A stretch of 64,000 bases of DNA. It comes from Hyphomicrobium_A sp963782555. Lineage in GTDB: Bacteria; Pseudomonadota; Alphaproteobacteria; Rhizobiales; Hyphomicrobiaceae. The stretch covers positions 310,001-374,000 of the forward strand of contig CAWAKB010000003.1 in assembly GCA_963782555.1 (NCBI GenBank), written 5' to 3'. The translations under genes and the position numbers were made by a program. Position 1 is the stretch's first letter, and each line of letters opens with the position of its first letter. The notes below the pieces were generated by a model that was not told the origin of the DNA, made no database searches, and saw only the letters and a program-made list of their open reading frames with translations. Shown in pieces: positions 28,524 to 36,492 of this stretch.

Positions 28524-28545
28524 GCGCCTCCCTTAAGGGAGGCGC
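28524..28545 (+). promoter_or_regulatory. Perfect 22-bp palindrome covering the sigma-factor ribosome site
   Basis: Arms GCGCCTCCC and GGGAGGCGC flank a central TTAA and end exactly at the base before the sigma-factor ATG. The GGGAGG in the right arm is the Shine-Dalgarno, so an RNA hairpin would hide it; the DNA palindrome could equally be an operator. Confidence 0.75.
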
Positions 28546-29805
28546 ATGGCCGCGAGCGAAACCCACAAAGCCATCGAGACGGTGTTCCGCATCGAGCAGG
28601 CGCGGCTCATCGCTGGACTTGCGCGCATGGTGCGCGACGTGAGCCTGGCCGAGGAGCTCGCGCAGGACGCGCTCGTCACCGCGCTTTCGGAGTGGCCGCA
28701 GACCGGCGTCCCCAGCAACCCCGGCGCCTGGCTGATGGCGGCGGCGAAACGCAAAGCCATCGACAAGTTCCGCCGTGCCAAGATGCTCGAGCGCAAGCAT
28801 GCCGAGATTGGCCGCGAGCTCGAGAATGAGCGCGATACGAGCGTCGAGGAGATGGAGGCGGCGCTCGACGACGACCTCGGTGACGAGCTGTTGGGCCTTA
28901 TCTTCGCCGCGTGCCACCCTGTGCTGTCGGCGGAGGCTCGCGCTGCGCTCACCCTGCGCCTCATCGGCGGACTGACGACGGATGAGATCGCGCGCGCTTT
29001 TCTTTCTAACGAGGGAACGATCGCGCAGCGTATCGTCCGAGCCAAGAAGACGCTCGGCAACGCCGGCCTAACCTTCTCCGTGCCGCGTGGCGAGGAGCGC
29101 AGGGAGCGTCTCGCCTCGGTCTTGGAGGTCATCTACCTCATTTTCAATGAAGGCTACGCGGCGACGGCCGGCGAGGACCTGATCCGCCCGGCGTTATGCG
29201 CGGAGGCGCAGCGCCTGGGCCGCATCCTCGCCGCTGCGCTGCCCGACGAGCCCGAGGTCTTCGGTCTCCTGGCGCTCATGGAAATACAAGCCTCGCGTCT
29301 CGGCGCCCGTACGGGCGCGGACGGCGCGTTCATATCTTTGACCGAGCAGAATCGCGCACGTTGGGATCGTCTCTTGATTTGCCGCGGTCTCGCCGCCCTG
29401 GAGCGGGCCGAGGCGCTTGGAGGCGCCAATGGTCCCTACGTGCTGCAGGCTGCGCTCGCTGCTTGCCACGCGCGGGCACGCAAGCCGGAGGAGACCGACT
29501 GGAAGAGGATTGCGGCGCTCTACGACACCTTGCGTGTGGTCATGCCGTCGCCGGTGGTCGATCTCAACCGCGCCGTGGCCCATAGCATGGCTTTCGGCCC
29601 GGAGGCCGGCCTGGTCCTCTTGGGCGAGATCGATCAGGACGCGGCGTTGCGCAACTATGCGCCCCTGCCGGCGGCAAAGGGCGATTTCCTGTTCCGGGCG
29701 GGCCGGCTGGCCGAAGCCAAGCTTGAGTTTGTGCGCGCGGCCGCGCTCATGCGTAATGAGCGCGAGAAGACCTTCCTTCTCAGTCGTGCACAAGCCTGCG
29801 ACTGA
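28546..29805 (+). CDS. ECF-family RNA polymerase sigma factor, ECF42 type with helical C-terminal extension
   Basis: The 419-residue protein has sigma region 2 (IEQARLIAGLARMVRDVSLAEELAQDALVTALSEW), a region 4 HTH (LTLRLIGGLTTDEIARAFLSNEGTIAQRIVRAKK), and about 230 extra residues of helical TPR-like sequence (VIYLIFNEGYAATAGEDL, PSPVVDLNRAVAHSMAFGPEAGL). That architecture, plus an adjacent DGPF gene, defines ECF42. No anti-sigma factor is encoded nearby; in this group the C-terminal extension is thought to take over control. Translation may be limited by the palindrome over its ribosome site. Confidence 0.92.
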   Translation: MAASETHKAIETVFRIEQARLIAGLARMVRDVSLAEELAQDALVTALSEWPQTGVPSNPGAWLMAAAKRKAIDKFRRAKMLERKHAEIGRELENERDTSVEEMEAALDDDLGDELLGLIFAACHPVLSAEARAALTLRLIGGLTTDEIARAFLSNEGTIAQRIVRAKKTLGNAGLTFSVPRGEERRERLASVLEVIYLIFNEGYAATAGEDLIRPALCAEAQRLGRILAAALPDEPEVFGLLALMEIQASRLGARTGADGAFISLTEQNRARWDRLLICRGLAALERAEALGGANGPYVLQAALAACHARARKPEETDWKRIAALYDTLRVVMPSPVVDLNRAVAHSMAFGPEAGLVLLGEIDQDAALRNYAPLPAAKGDFLFRAGRLAEAKLEFVRAAALMRNEREKTFLLSRAQACD

Positions 29806-29938
29806 AGCGAAGGCGGACGTAGAATTTTCCAGGGAGAATTCCCGGCCGCCATCTTGTGCCTATGCACCAAATGCTAGGCTCGGGCCGATCAGTGATTCGC
29901 GTCGATGTCAGCCTTTTGAACCCGTTGGAGGCACACCG

Positions 29939-30841
29939 ATGGCCACAGCCGCAGCCCGTATCGAAGCCAAGGCCGACGCAGCGGCGAACGAGGCGGCCCG
30001 CGACGCGCGCGCGGAGGCCTACGAGGAGGCCGTCAACGCCAAGGTCCCCGGCGTCTCCAAGGCGGTCGCCGAGAAGGCGACGCGCGGCGGCTTTTATCAC
30101 TTCATCGTTGACATCTGGATCACCAACCTCAACCGCACCGAGTTCGGCCTCTACAAGCGCTCGCGCAACCGCGCCAAGTCTCGCCAGTTCACCTCCGACA
30201 TGGACATCTTCGCCGAAGTGATCGAAGGCGGCGAACGCACCGGTCTCATCGGCTACCGCGAGGAGCTGTGGGAGAAGGCGCAAGGCATGGACAAGCGCCT
30301 CGTCTTCAAGCTCTTCAACGAGACGCTCAACTGGCGCGCGACCATGGACCTCATGATCGGCCGCTCCATGCAGCAGACGATCGCCGCGCGCGGGCTGCCG
30401 GTGATGACCTACTCGGTCAACACGGATACCGACAACTTCATCGTCTACGTGGAGCGCTCGGCCAACAAGTGGCCGCTGATGCCTGAGAACTTCGCGTTCT
30501 TCATCATGCACGATGGCGCGCCGGAGTTCTTCCGCTTGAAGCGCGACTTCATCAACCTCGGCGGCGACTACACGCTCTATGATCAGCACGACCGCGCCGT
30601 CGGCCACCTCGACGGCAAGGTGTTCTCGATCGGCGGCAAGTGGAAGTGCAAGGTGCGGCGCGAGTACGCCGACCGGCGGCTCCTCACCGTGCTGCAGCTC
30701 TTCAGCGCCATGCAGATTTTCAACAACGACTGCCGCCGCCACATGCGCCGGCTGTGGAAGGACGTGCGCGCCGGCCGGGTCAAGCCGCAGCTCGAGCGCC
30801 AGGAGGCCGACCTCTACATGAACCCGCGCCGCATCCGCTGA
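29939..30841 (+). CDS. Conserved protein of unknown function, possible tubby/LURP-one-like fold
   Basis: Function is not recognised. The 300-residue protein has an Ala/Glu/Asp-rich N-terminus (about 50 residues, probably coiled), then a mixed region with no signal peptide or membrane helices. Near the C-terminus, YTLYDQHDRAVGHLDGKVFSIGGKWKCKV resembles the strand-turn pattern of tubby C-terminal/LURP-one (YxjI) domains; this is a weak resemblance. The C-terminus is strongly basic and helical. A GGAG ribosome site precedes ATG 29939. It sits alone between the sigma factor and an Amt gene. Confidence 0.75.
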   Translation: MATAAARIEAKADAAANEAARDARAEAYEEAVNAKVPGVSKAVAEKATRGGFYHFIVDIWITNLNRTEFGLYKRSRNRAKSRQFTSDMDIFAEVIEGGERTGLIGYREELWEKAQGMDKRLVFKLFNETLNWRATMDLMIGRSMQQTIAARGLPVMTYSVNTDTDNFIVYVERSANKWPLMPENFAFFIMHDGAPEFFRLKRDFINLGGDYTLYDQHDRAVGHLDGKVFSIGGKWKCKVRREYADRRLLTVLQLFSAMQIFNNDCRRHMRRLWKDVRAGRVKPQLERQEADLYMNPRRIR

Positions 30842-30996
30842 TATTCCGCGGTCCGGCCTCCTCCAAGGACTGCCGATACATTGGGCAGCCGCTCCCGGAA
30901 GCCATGTTTCCGAGCTAACGAGGCCATTGACGGACTTACATCTTTCCGGCTTTCTCCCCTCTGCACAAAAAACAGACAAAATCCGGGGGGACGGGG

Positions 30997-32217
30997 ATGC
31001 ACCAGGGAGCCGACGTTTTCTTCTTGTTGATGGGGGCGATCCTCGTGTTCGCGATGCACGGGGGATTTGCCTTCCTTGAGGCCGGCACGGTCCGCCACAA
31101 GAACCAAGTCAATGCGCTCGTAAAGATCATCGTCGACTTCTCGGTGTCGACGATCGCCTATTTCCTCATCGGCTACACCGTCGCCTATGGCGTCACCTTC
31201 TTCGCCAGCGCCATCGCGATTGCCGGAGGGGCGCCGGGCTTCGAGCCGCAGGGATACACGCTGGTGCGGCTGTTCTTTCTGGCGACATTCGCCGCCGCTG
31301 TTCCCGCCATCATCTCGGGCGGCATCGCCGAGCGCGCGAAATTCGTGCCCCAGGCCATGGCGACGGCAGTGCTGGTCGGGCTCTGCTACCCGCTCATCGA
31401 GGGCGTCTACTGGAACGGCAACTATGGTTTGCAGGAGACCATCTTTAAAGGATGGCTCGGCGCCCCGTTCAAGGATTTCGCTGGGTCGGTCGTCGTGCAT
31501 GCGTTCGGCGGCTGGGTGGCGCTCGGCGCCGTTCTCATGCTCGGGCCGCGGCAGGGACGTTACGAGGGGCATCATGCGGGCGCCACGCCGCCGTCTTCGA
31601 TCCCGTGGTTGGCGCTCGGCTCATGGCTCCTGTGCATCGGCTGGTTCGGGTTCAACGTGATGAGCGCACAACGGTTGGAGGCGATCTCCGGCCTGGTGGC
31701 CTTGAATTCGTTGATGGCCATGTGTGGGGGCATCGTTGTCGCCCTCGTCGTCGGCGACAATGATCCCGGCTTCGTGCACAACGGGGCGCTCGCCGGTCTC
31801 GTTGCCGTGTGCGCCGGCTCCGACGTCATGCATCCTATCGGGGCGCTGTTCGTCGGCGGAATGGCCGGCGCCATCTTCGTGCAGATGTTCCAGGTCTCGA
31901 CCAGCCGATGGACGATCGACGACGTGCTGGGCGTGTGGGCGCTGCACGGGCTGTGCGGTCTCTGGGGCGGTATCGCCTGCGGCATCTTCGGGCTCGAGGC
32001 GTTGGGCGGGCTCGGCGGCGTGACCTTCTTTTCCCAGCTCGTCGGCTCGCTGGCCGGCGCCGCCTTCGGCTTCGTGGTCGGGATCGTCGTCTATGGCCTC
32101 CTCAAGGCGACGGTCGGCATACGACTCACGCCCGAGCAGGAGCGCCAGGGCGCAGATCTGGCGATCCACAAGATCCAGGCGAATCCGGAAGAGGACGTGC
32201 GCATGGCACGCGCCTGA
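30997..32217 (+). CDS. Ammonium transporter (Amt/Rh family), standalone copy
   Basis: This is an inner-membrane ammonium channel of 406 residues with eleven predicted helices. Family landmarks are EAGTVRHKNQVNALVKIIVDFSVSTIAYFLIGY, the pore His in SVVVHAFGGWVALGAVLMLGPR, and the second pore His in DDVLGVWALHGLCGLWGG. No cleavable signal peptide is apparent, unlike the second copy at 44425. No PII gene is adjacent. The start at 30997 follows a GGGGACGGGG ribosome site. This copy may belong to the Amt group not coupled to GlnK. Confidence 0.92.
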   Translation: MHQGADVFFLLMGAILVFAMHGGFAFLEAGTVRHKNQVNALVKIIVDFSVSTIAYFLIGYTVAYGVTFFASAIAIAGGAPGFEPQGYTLVRLFFLATFAAAVPAIISGGIAERAKFVPQAMATAVLVGLCYPLIEGVYWNGNYGLQETIFKGWLGAPFKDFAGSVVVHAFGGWVALGAVLMLGPRQGRYEGHHAGATPPSSIPWLALGSWLLCIGWFGFNVMSAQRLEAISGLVALNSLMAMCGGIVVALVVGDNDPGFVHNGALAGLVAVCAGSDVMHPIGALFVGGMAGAIFVQMFQVSTSRWTIDDVLGVWALHGLCGLWGGIACGIFGLEALGGLGGVTFFSQLVGSLAGAAFGFVVGIVVYGLLKATVGIRLTPEQERQGADLAIHKIQANPEEDVRMARA

Positions 32218-32235
32218 CGCGGATGGGACGCCTCG

Positions 32236-33570
32236 TCAGGTGAGGCGTCCCGAGCTGCCGAGCACCTTGCGCTTGCGCGATTTCGTCGGCTTGGCGGGGG
32301 CGGCTGCTGGTGTCCCCGTCTCGTCCGCGAGACCCGACAGCAACGCGCGCGCACGATCCTCGATCGCTTCAGCTACCTGCTGCATGAGCGGATGGGCGCC
32401 GGCCGGCATGGCCGCGACGTCGGCCGCCGCGGCGCGCGTCTCCGCCAGCACCCCCTTTGCCAGCGTCTCCACGCGCGCAGCCAGACGCGGCGCGTTGAGC
32501 CCGCAGTCGGCGGCAAAGCGCTGCCAGTGGCGCAGCTTCAAATGCTCGCCGCGGCTCTTGCCGGCGATCTTCTGCGCCATGTTGCGCGTGACGTGCTCCC
32601 ACACCGCGCCGCACATCACGTCGTAGACGGGCGCCAGCTTGAAGCCTTGCCCCGAGATCATCAGCGAATAGTTCTTGGCGTGCGCGTCGGTATTGCAGGC
32701 GAGCACGTTGAAGACGACGTAGTCGAGGAGATTGACCACGTCGGGCGCGTGCATGGCGTTGCGCGTCACGGCGAACATCTCCGGCAGCGTCGGACCCGGG
32801 ATGCCGGTCTGGTTCGATTCGTACTTCGCCGAGGGCGGCTTGCCGAGCGCCTGGCAGAAGTCCTCCTGGTGCAGACGCCGCCAGCGCCCATTCTGCTCCA
32901 GCCGATCGTAGCGGGTGACCAGCAGATAGGTGCGCTTATCCGCCGTGCCGGTTGTCACCTGGGGTGCGTTTAGCCCTAAGCGCCGCGCCAGCGTCAGGCA
33001 CAGCGCCTCGTTCTGCACGCCGCCGAAGAGCCGTTCGGAATCGGGCTTCAAAATGTAGGTCGAGGGCGCGCCGTTGACGGGCACGCAGATCTGGCCCTCG
33101 GCGTTGATCGCGACGCCGATCTTCGACTGCACGCCGGCAAGCGACATCGACACGCCGTCCTCGCCGACGAGGAAGGGCTTCGACGGCAGCTCCTCGAGAA
33201 TGCGCTGAAGCGCCTTTTCGGTTTTTACGGGGCGCCAGCCCCCCTCGCTGGTCGAGCCGGATTTGCCGACCGACAGCGCGCCTGCCGTGTCGCGGCCGAC
33301 CTCGGAGAGAATGGCGATGACGTCCTCGGGCGCGGCGCCAAGCTTCAAGCCGATGGCGCGCAGTTGGCTCGCCTCAGGCAAAAGGTTCGCCGCCCAGGGC
33401 AGGAAGATTTTCGGTGCCACGCGGCGCGGCGACAGCGGCATCAACAGCGAGAGCGGGAAGGCGCCGCGCGTTGAGAGCCACTCGGGCGCGTAGACGAAGG
33501 CGGGGCCCTCGGCGTGCACCTCGATCAAGCCGACGGTGCGGCTCTCGTAGTAGACGGGAAGCTCAGCCAC
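32236..33570 (-). CDS. hipA: HipA-family serine/threonine kinase toxin
   Basis: HipA toxins are kinases; the E. coli enzyme phosphorylates glutamyl-tRNA synthetase and induces persistence. The 444-residue protein has the N-terminal subdomain, the ATP-binding SLAGVQSKIGVAI motif, YILKPDSE, QEDFCQALG, the catalytic loop NTDAHAKNYSLM (Asp and Asn present), and the metal-binding Asp in LAPVYDVM. The key residues are intact, so the toxin looks active. It overlaps hipB by 8 nt. The C-terminal 40 residues are basic and probably disordered. Confidence 0.9.
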   Translation of the reverse strand: MAELPVYYESRTVGLIEVHAEGPAFVYAPEWLSTRGAFPLSLLMPLSPRRVAPKIFLPWAANLLPEASQLRAIGLKLGAAPEDVIAILSEVGRDTAGALSVGKSGSTSEGGWRPVKTEKALQRILEELPSKPFLVGEDGVSMSLAGVQSKIGVAINAEGQICVPVNGAPSTYILKPDSERLFGGVQNEALCLTLARRLGLNAPQVTTGTADKRTYLLVTRYDRLEQNGRWRRLHQEDFCQALGKPPSAKYESNQTGIPGPTLPEMFAVTRNAMHAPDVVNLLDYVVFNVLACNTDAHAKNYSLMISGQGFKLAPVYDVMCGAVWEHVTRNMAQKIAGKSRGEHLKLRHWQRFAADCGLNAPRLAARVETLAKGVLAETRAAAADVAAMPAGAHPLMQQVAEAIEDRARALLSGLADETGTPAAAPAKPTKSRKRKVLGSSGRLT

Positions 33571-33895
33571 GGTCCCCGTCCTCGTTTGGGTCCTCTTCGG
33601 CGAGGTCGGGTAAGAGCGCGTTGTCGTCGCCGTTGTTGGCGGACATCAGATCGAAGGGGCGCAGGCCCACGGCGGCTGCGACCACCAACGCGCGCCCCAG
33701 CTGGCAGCTTGGCTTGCCGGCTTCCAGCTCCAGAATGAAGCGGCGGCCGACGCCGGTTGCGAGCGCCAGGTCGTCCTGGCGCATCTTCATGGCTTCGCGC
33801 CGCTCGCGCACCAGCGCGCCGAAGTGGCTCGCTTGCGTGCGGGCGCCCTCCTCGACGTCGCTACGGGGACGGTGTTTTTGTGGGCGGCTGGCCAT
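33563..33895 (-). CDS. hipB: HipB-like XRE-family antitoxin and autorepressor
   Basis: The 110-residue protein has a central XRE HTH (FGALVRERREAMKMRQDDLALATGVGRRFILELEAGKPSCQLGRALVVAAAVGL) with a basic N-terminus and an acidic tail. It precedes and overlaps hipA, the standard antitoxin-first order. HipB proteins bind inverted repeats in their own promoter, and a palindrome GTTCCCGATCGGGAAG lies 16 bp upstream of the start. Further copies of the palindrome at 36.5 kb suggest that this protein may control more than its own operon. Confidence 0.85.
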   Translation of the reverse strand: MASRPQKHRPRSDVEEGARTQASHFGALVRERREAMKMRQDDLALATGVGRRFILELEAGKPSCQLGRALVVAAAVGLRPFDLMSANNGDDNALLPDLAEEDPNEDGDRG

Positions 33896-33901
33896 GGGCG
33901 G

Positions 33902-33933
33902 CTTCCCGATGTTCCCGATCGGGAAGTTCTATA
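33902..33933 (-). promoter_or_regulatory. hipBA operator and -10 region
   Basis: The palindrome GTTCCCGATCGGGAAG (33911-33926, perfect core TTCCCGATCGGGAA) is accompanied by a half-site CTTCCCGAT (33902-33910). A minus-strand -10-like TATAGA (33933-33928) lies directly upstream, so the operator would cover the hipBA transcription start. Confidence 0.7.
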
Positions 33934-33955
33934 CGGATTCGGGGCCGATGGGGAG

Positions 33956-34005
33956 CAAATGTGGCGATTATGTACTTTACAAAAGCTACTGATTCGGGTA
34001 GGGTG
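33956..34005 (+). promoter_or_regulatory. Candidate promoter for the zinc-ribbon/transposase pair
   Basis: TTTACA (33977-33982), 17 bp, then TAGGGT (34000-34005) stand 25 bp before the gene start at 34030. The preceding GGCGATTATGTACTT core recurs inverted at 36.55 kb. Confidence 0.45.
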
Positions 34006-34029
34006 CTCAGACGCTGGGGGAGCAGACCC

Positions 34030-34236
34030 ATGGAACAGAAGAACGTCAGCGCAGCGGTAAAGCCGGGGCAGGTCGTCTGGGCTTTTGTCTGCAAGACCTG
34101 CCAGGCTCCGATCGCGATATTAAACCAGCCGGACGAGCTTGATCCTGTCGTCGAGCTTCGCTGTCCGAAGTGCAAGGCATCTCATTCATATCCAAAAACC
34201 GAAGCTCGACGTGCTCGGGCACATGCAAAACAATAG
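34030..34236 (+). CDS. Small zinc-ribbon protein, 68 residues
   Basis: The product MEQKNVSAAVKPGQVVW continues with two CxxC knuckles (FVCKTCQAPIA and LRCPKCKASHSYPK) spaced for a single zinc ribbon, then a basic tail. It has no enzymatic domain and probably binds nucleic acid or protein. It lies 11 nt upstream of the IS1595-type transposase, so the two are probably co-transcribed from a promoter at about 33977-34005. Association of such a protein with the transposase suggests an accessory role, which is inference. Confidence 0.7.
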   Translation: MEQKNVSAAVKPGQVVWAFVCKTCQAPIAILNQPDELDPVVELRCPKCKASHSYPKTEARRARAHAKQ

Positions 34237-34247
34237 GTCGCTTCGTC

Positions 34248-35234
34248 ATGACGGACCTCACCAATCCGATTTTCACCGCTGAAGACAAGGCCCGCGAGCA
34301 CCTAGAGGCTCTGCGCTGGCCCGATGGTCCCGTGTGCCCGCATTGCGGCGCCACGGGCGAGGATGTCGCCCCCGTGAAGGTCACGGGCAGGCAGACGAAG
34401 AAGGAGCCCAAAGGCGGCAAGCACCGCCCCCCTCGCAAGGGGCTGTACTACTGCAACGCCTGCGAAGGGCAGTTCACTGTCACGCTCGGCACCGTCTTGG
34501 AGAAAAGCCACATCCCGCTCAACAAGTGGCTCGCAGGTTTCTTCCTAATGTGCTCATCCAAGAAGGGTGTATCCGCACATCAGCTTCACCGCACGCTGGC
34601 CGTCTCCTACAAGAGCGCCTGGTTCATGGCTCACCGCATCCGCGAAGCCATGCGCGCTGGCGGTCTGGCGCCTCCCATGGGCGGGGGCGGCGAACCCGTC
34701 GAGATCGACGAGACCTACTTCGGGCGTAAGCGCGGCTCCAAAAAAGTCCAGGGCGGGCATCAGCACAAGCACGCCGTCATGACGCTCGTGAACCGCCGTG
34801 GCGAGGCTCGCAGCTTCCACATCGACAGGGCGAGAGCGTCCGACGTGCTGCCCATCATCCGCAAAAACATCAGCGATGAGGCGATTGCAATTACGGACAA
34901 GTCCCGCATCTATGATCAGCTCGGCGGCCATGCCACGAGACATCTGACCGTCAACCATGCGCGCGGCGAGTACGTTTCCCTCGATCGCGACGCTTGGCTC
35001 TTAGAGGCGGTCCACACCAACACCGTCGAAGGCTACTTCTCCGTCTTCAAGCGCGGCATGAAGGGCGTGTATCAGCACTGCTCCGAGAAGCACCTGCACC
35101 GCTATCTTGCCGAGTTCGACTTCAGGTATTCGAACCGTTCGGCTCTTGGCGTCGAGGATACCGAACGTACGGAGCGTGCCATCCGCGGGGCCGAAGGCAA
35201 GAGGCTCACCTATCGGCGGATTGACGAGGCCTGA
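34248..35234 (+). CDS. IS1595-family (ISXO2-like) transposase
   Basis: The 328-residue protein has an N-terminal zinc ribbon (VCPHCGATGED to YYCNACEGQFTVTLGTVLEKSHIPLNKW) and the ISXO2-like DDE domain: first Asp in VEIDETYFGRKRG, second Asp in AITDKSRIYD, third acidic residue in NTVEGYFSVFKRGMKGVYQH. The reading frame is complete, so the enzyme is potentially active. No convincing terminal inverted repeats or target duplications were found around it, and only one copy is present in the window. It may be a solitary or domesticated transposase. Confidence 0.9.
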   Translation: MTDLTNPIFTAEDKAREHLEALRWPDGPVCPHCGATGEDVAPVKVTGRQTKKEPKGGKHRPPRKGLYYCNACEGQFTVTLGTVLEKSHIPLNKWLAGFFLMCSSKKGVSAHQLHRTLAVSYKSAWFMAHRIREAMRAGGLAPPMGGGGEPVEIDETYFGRKRGSKKVQGGHQHKHAVMTLVNRRGEARSFHIDRARASDVLPIIRKNISDEAIAITDKSRIYDQLGGHATRHLTVNHARGEYVSLDRDAWLLEAVHTNTVEGYFSVFKRGMKGVYQHCSEKHLHRYLAEFDFRYSNRSALGVEDTERTERAIRGAEGKRLTYRRIDEA

Positions 35235-35340
35235 TTTCAAGAAGCAGGCAAGACGCTTTCTGCGTTGGCGAAGAAGCCACTCCGAAGATGGATCACCACG
35301 AGATGTATCGAATCGCGTAACAAACTCTGTGGTGTTGTGT

Positions 35341-35545
35341 CTCCAATCGTTTGGAGCGCAGTCGAAAGAAGAAACCGCACGGAAGATCCGTGCGGCGACT
35401 GGGCTCTAACAAGAGGAGATGGCTATGGAACCTCCATAGCAAGGCTGTAGATTTCTCTGCGTACTGATGCCCCTAGCCGGGCATCCAGAACAACACCGGT
35501 GAGAAGGGCCAAGCGGCTGCAACTGCTTGGCTCTTCTTGTTTCGA
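35341..35545 (+). ncRNA. Candidate structured RNA after the transposase gene
   Basis: Five consecutive hairpins fill this intergenic stretch: CTCCAA/TTGGAG (35341-35356); CAGTCG/CGACTG enclosing CCGCACGGA/TCCGTGCGG with a 10-nt purine bulge (35359-35401); GCTATGGA/TCCATAGC (35422-35440); GATGCCC/GGGCATC (35466-35485); and AAGGGCCAAGC/GCTTGGCTCTT (35504-35535), the last followed by CTTGTTT and thus terminator-like. No known RNA family was recognised. Strand is inferred from the terminator-like end. Together with about 100 unremarkable bases on each side it accounts for the 35235-35650 gap. Confidence 0.45.
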
Positions 35546-35650
35546 AGCGTTACGCGATTCGCTTACCCAAGTCTTAACGATTGAGGCGCGGCAGCTTGCC
35601 TCTGGGTGCATTTTCCGGCCTCAAGTTGCTGGCGTGCATAAGAAGGGGGC

Positions 35651-35809
35651 TTATTGCTTCTTTCCAGCCGCCTTCACCTTGCTCCACCGCTTCGGCTCGT
35701 CCTTGTGCTTCCGGGGCGGCATCTTCAATGCTGCCTTGAGAGCGGCGTCCATGCGGCTTAGCGTTTCGTCGCTATCGCGACCTGCATTGGATTTCTGTTT
35801 GCCCGCCAT
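35651..35809 (-). CDS. Small basic protein, 52 residues
   Basis: Function is not recognised. The product starts MAGKQKSNAGRDSDETLSRM and continues with a helix and the strongly basic motif ALKMPPRKHKDEPKRW. Small alphaproteobacterial proteins with an AL-x-PP-x-KHK pattern recur near mobile elements. The start codon shares the CATG at 35807-35810 with the divergent gene at 35808. It lies inside the lower-GC island between hipBA and the operator array. Confidence 0.5.
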   Translation of the reverse strand: MAGKQKSNAGRDSDETLSRMDAALKAALKMPPRKHKDEPKRWSKVKAAGKKQ

Positions 35810-36431
35810 GGATGATCCGTTCTCAGGCTGGAAGACTGCATCGGCCCTGACAGCATCGGCCAAGCACGTGCATGCCCTTGGGGTCATCACGTTACTCTAC
35901 AACGATCTAGAGTACGGCATGCTGTCACTATTCGATGAGCAATTGCGCGCCGACCCAGAAATATGTGAAGCCATCTTCGTGCGGCTCAGCAACCGCGAAC
36001 GTGTCGATATCCTCCGCGATCTTGCGCTGAAGCAAGAATCCGACCCAGCAGTGAGGGATGCGGTGCTGTACGGAGTCAAGTGCTTCGACCTCTGCGCCGA
36101 AAACCGAAACACACTGATGCACATCATTCATTCGTGGAGCGAATGGAACAAGGAAAACGACCTCTACGGTAAGAAAAGGTCGTCCGACAAGTCCCACGAT
36201 GTCTGGTACTTAGTGACGGCGGATGAGCTGCGAAAGGTGGCAGACGATATGCTGGCAACCCACCAGTTCGTCAGGCTGATTTCGATGTTCCTGATGCGTC
36301 GGCGCTATGAGGAGAAGGGGCCGACGCAGAACGCACTCGTGCTGGCGATGCCAGATACATTGCCAAATAGACCTGCTCAACCAAGTAAGCTGAACCCACT
36401 CCCGCCTCGTCAAGAACGCGAAAACGGGTGA
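35808..36431 (+). CDS. Hypothetical protein, 207 residues
   Basis: Function is not recognised. The soluble, helix-rich protein begins MDDPFSGWKTASALTASAKHVHALGVITLLYNDLEYGMLSLFDEQL and contains NRERVDILRDLALKQESDP, CAENRNTLMHIIHSWSEW and a polar C-terminus. Length and composition are normal for a real gene, while codon use is less GC-biased than in the core genes. Its 3' end is overlapped antisense by the gene at 36271-36492. It could be a passenger or defence-type gene of the transposase island, but nothing in the sequence proves that. Confidence 0.65.
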   Translation: MDDPFSGWKTASALTASAKHVHALGVITLLYNDLEYGMLSLFDEQLRADPEICEAIFVRLSNRERVDILRDLALKQESDPAVRDAVLYGVKCFDLCAENRNTLMHIIHSWSEWNKENDLYGKKRSSDKSHDVWYLVTADELRKVADDMLATHQFVRLISMFLMRRRYEEKGPTQNALVLAMPDTLPNRPAQPSKLNPLPPRQERENG

Positions 36432-36492
36432 TCCCCGCCTCGACCATTTCGGACGTGACCTCGACTTCATCCTTGTTCCCGTTCGCGCACAT
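36271..36492 (-). CDS. Small hypothetical protein, 73 residues, under a palindrome-controlled promoter
   Basis: The product MCANGNKDEVEVTSEMVEAGITRF continues RVLDEAGVGSAYLVEQVYLAM, resembling short phage or plasmid proteins with a VT-x-EMVEAG opening; the Ser/Pro-rich tail is probably disordered. A minus-strand promoter TTGACA-N17-GGTAAC (36553 to 36525) lies 33 bp upstream, with an operator palindrome across its spacer and -10. It overlaps the 3' end of the 35808 gene by 161 nt on the opposite strand, which lowers confidence. Confidence 0.45.
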   Translation of the reverse strand: MCANGNKDEVEVTSEMVEAGITRFRVLDEAGVGSAYLVEQVYLAMYLASPARVRSASAPSPHSADASGTSKSA

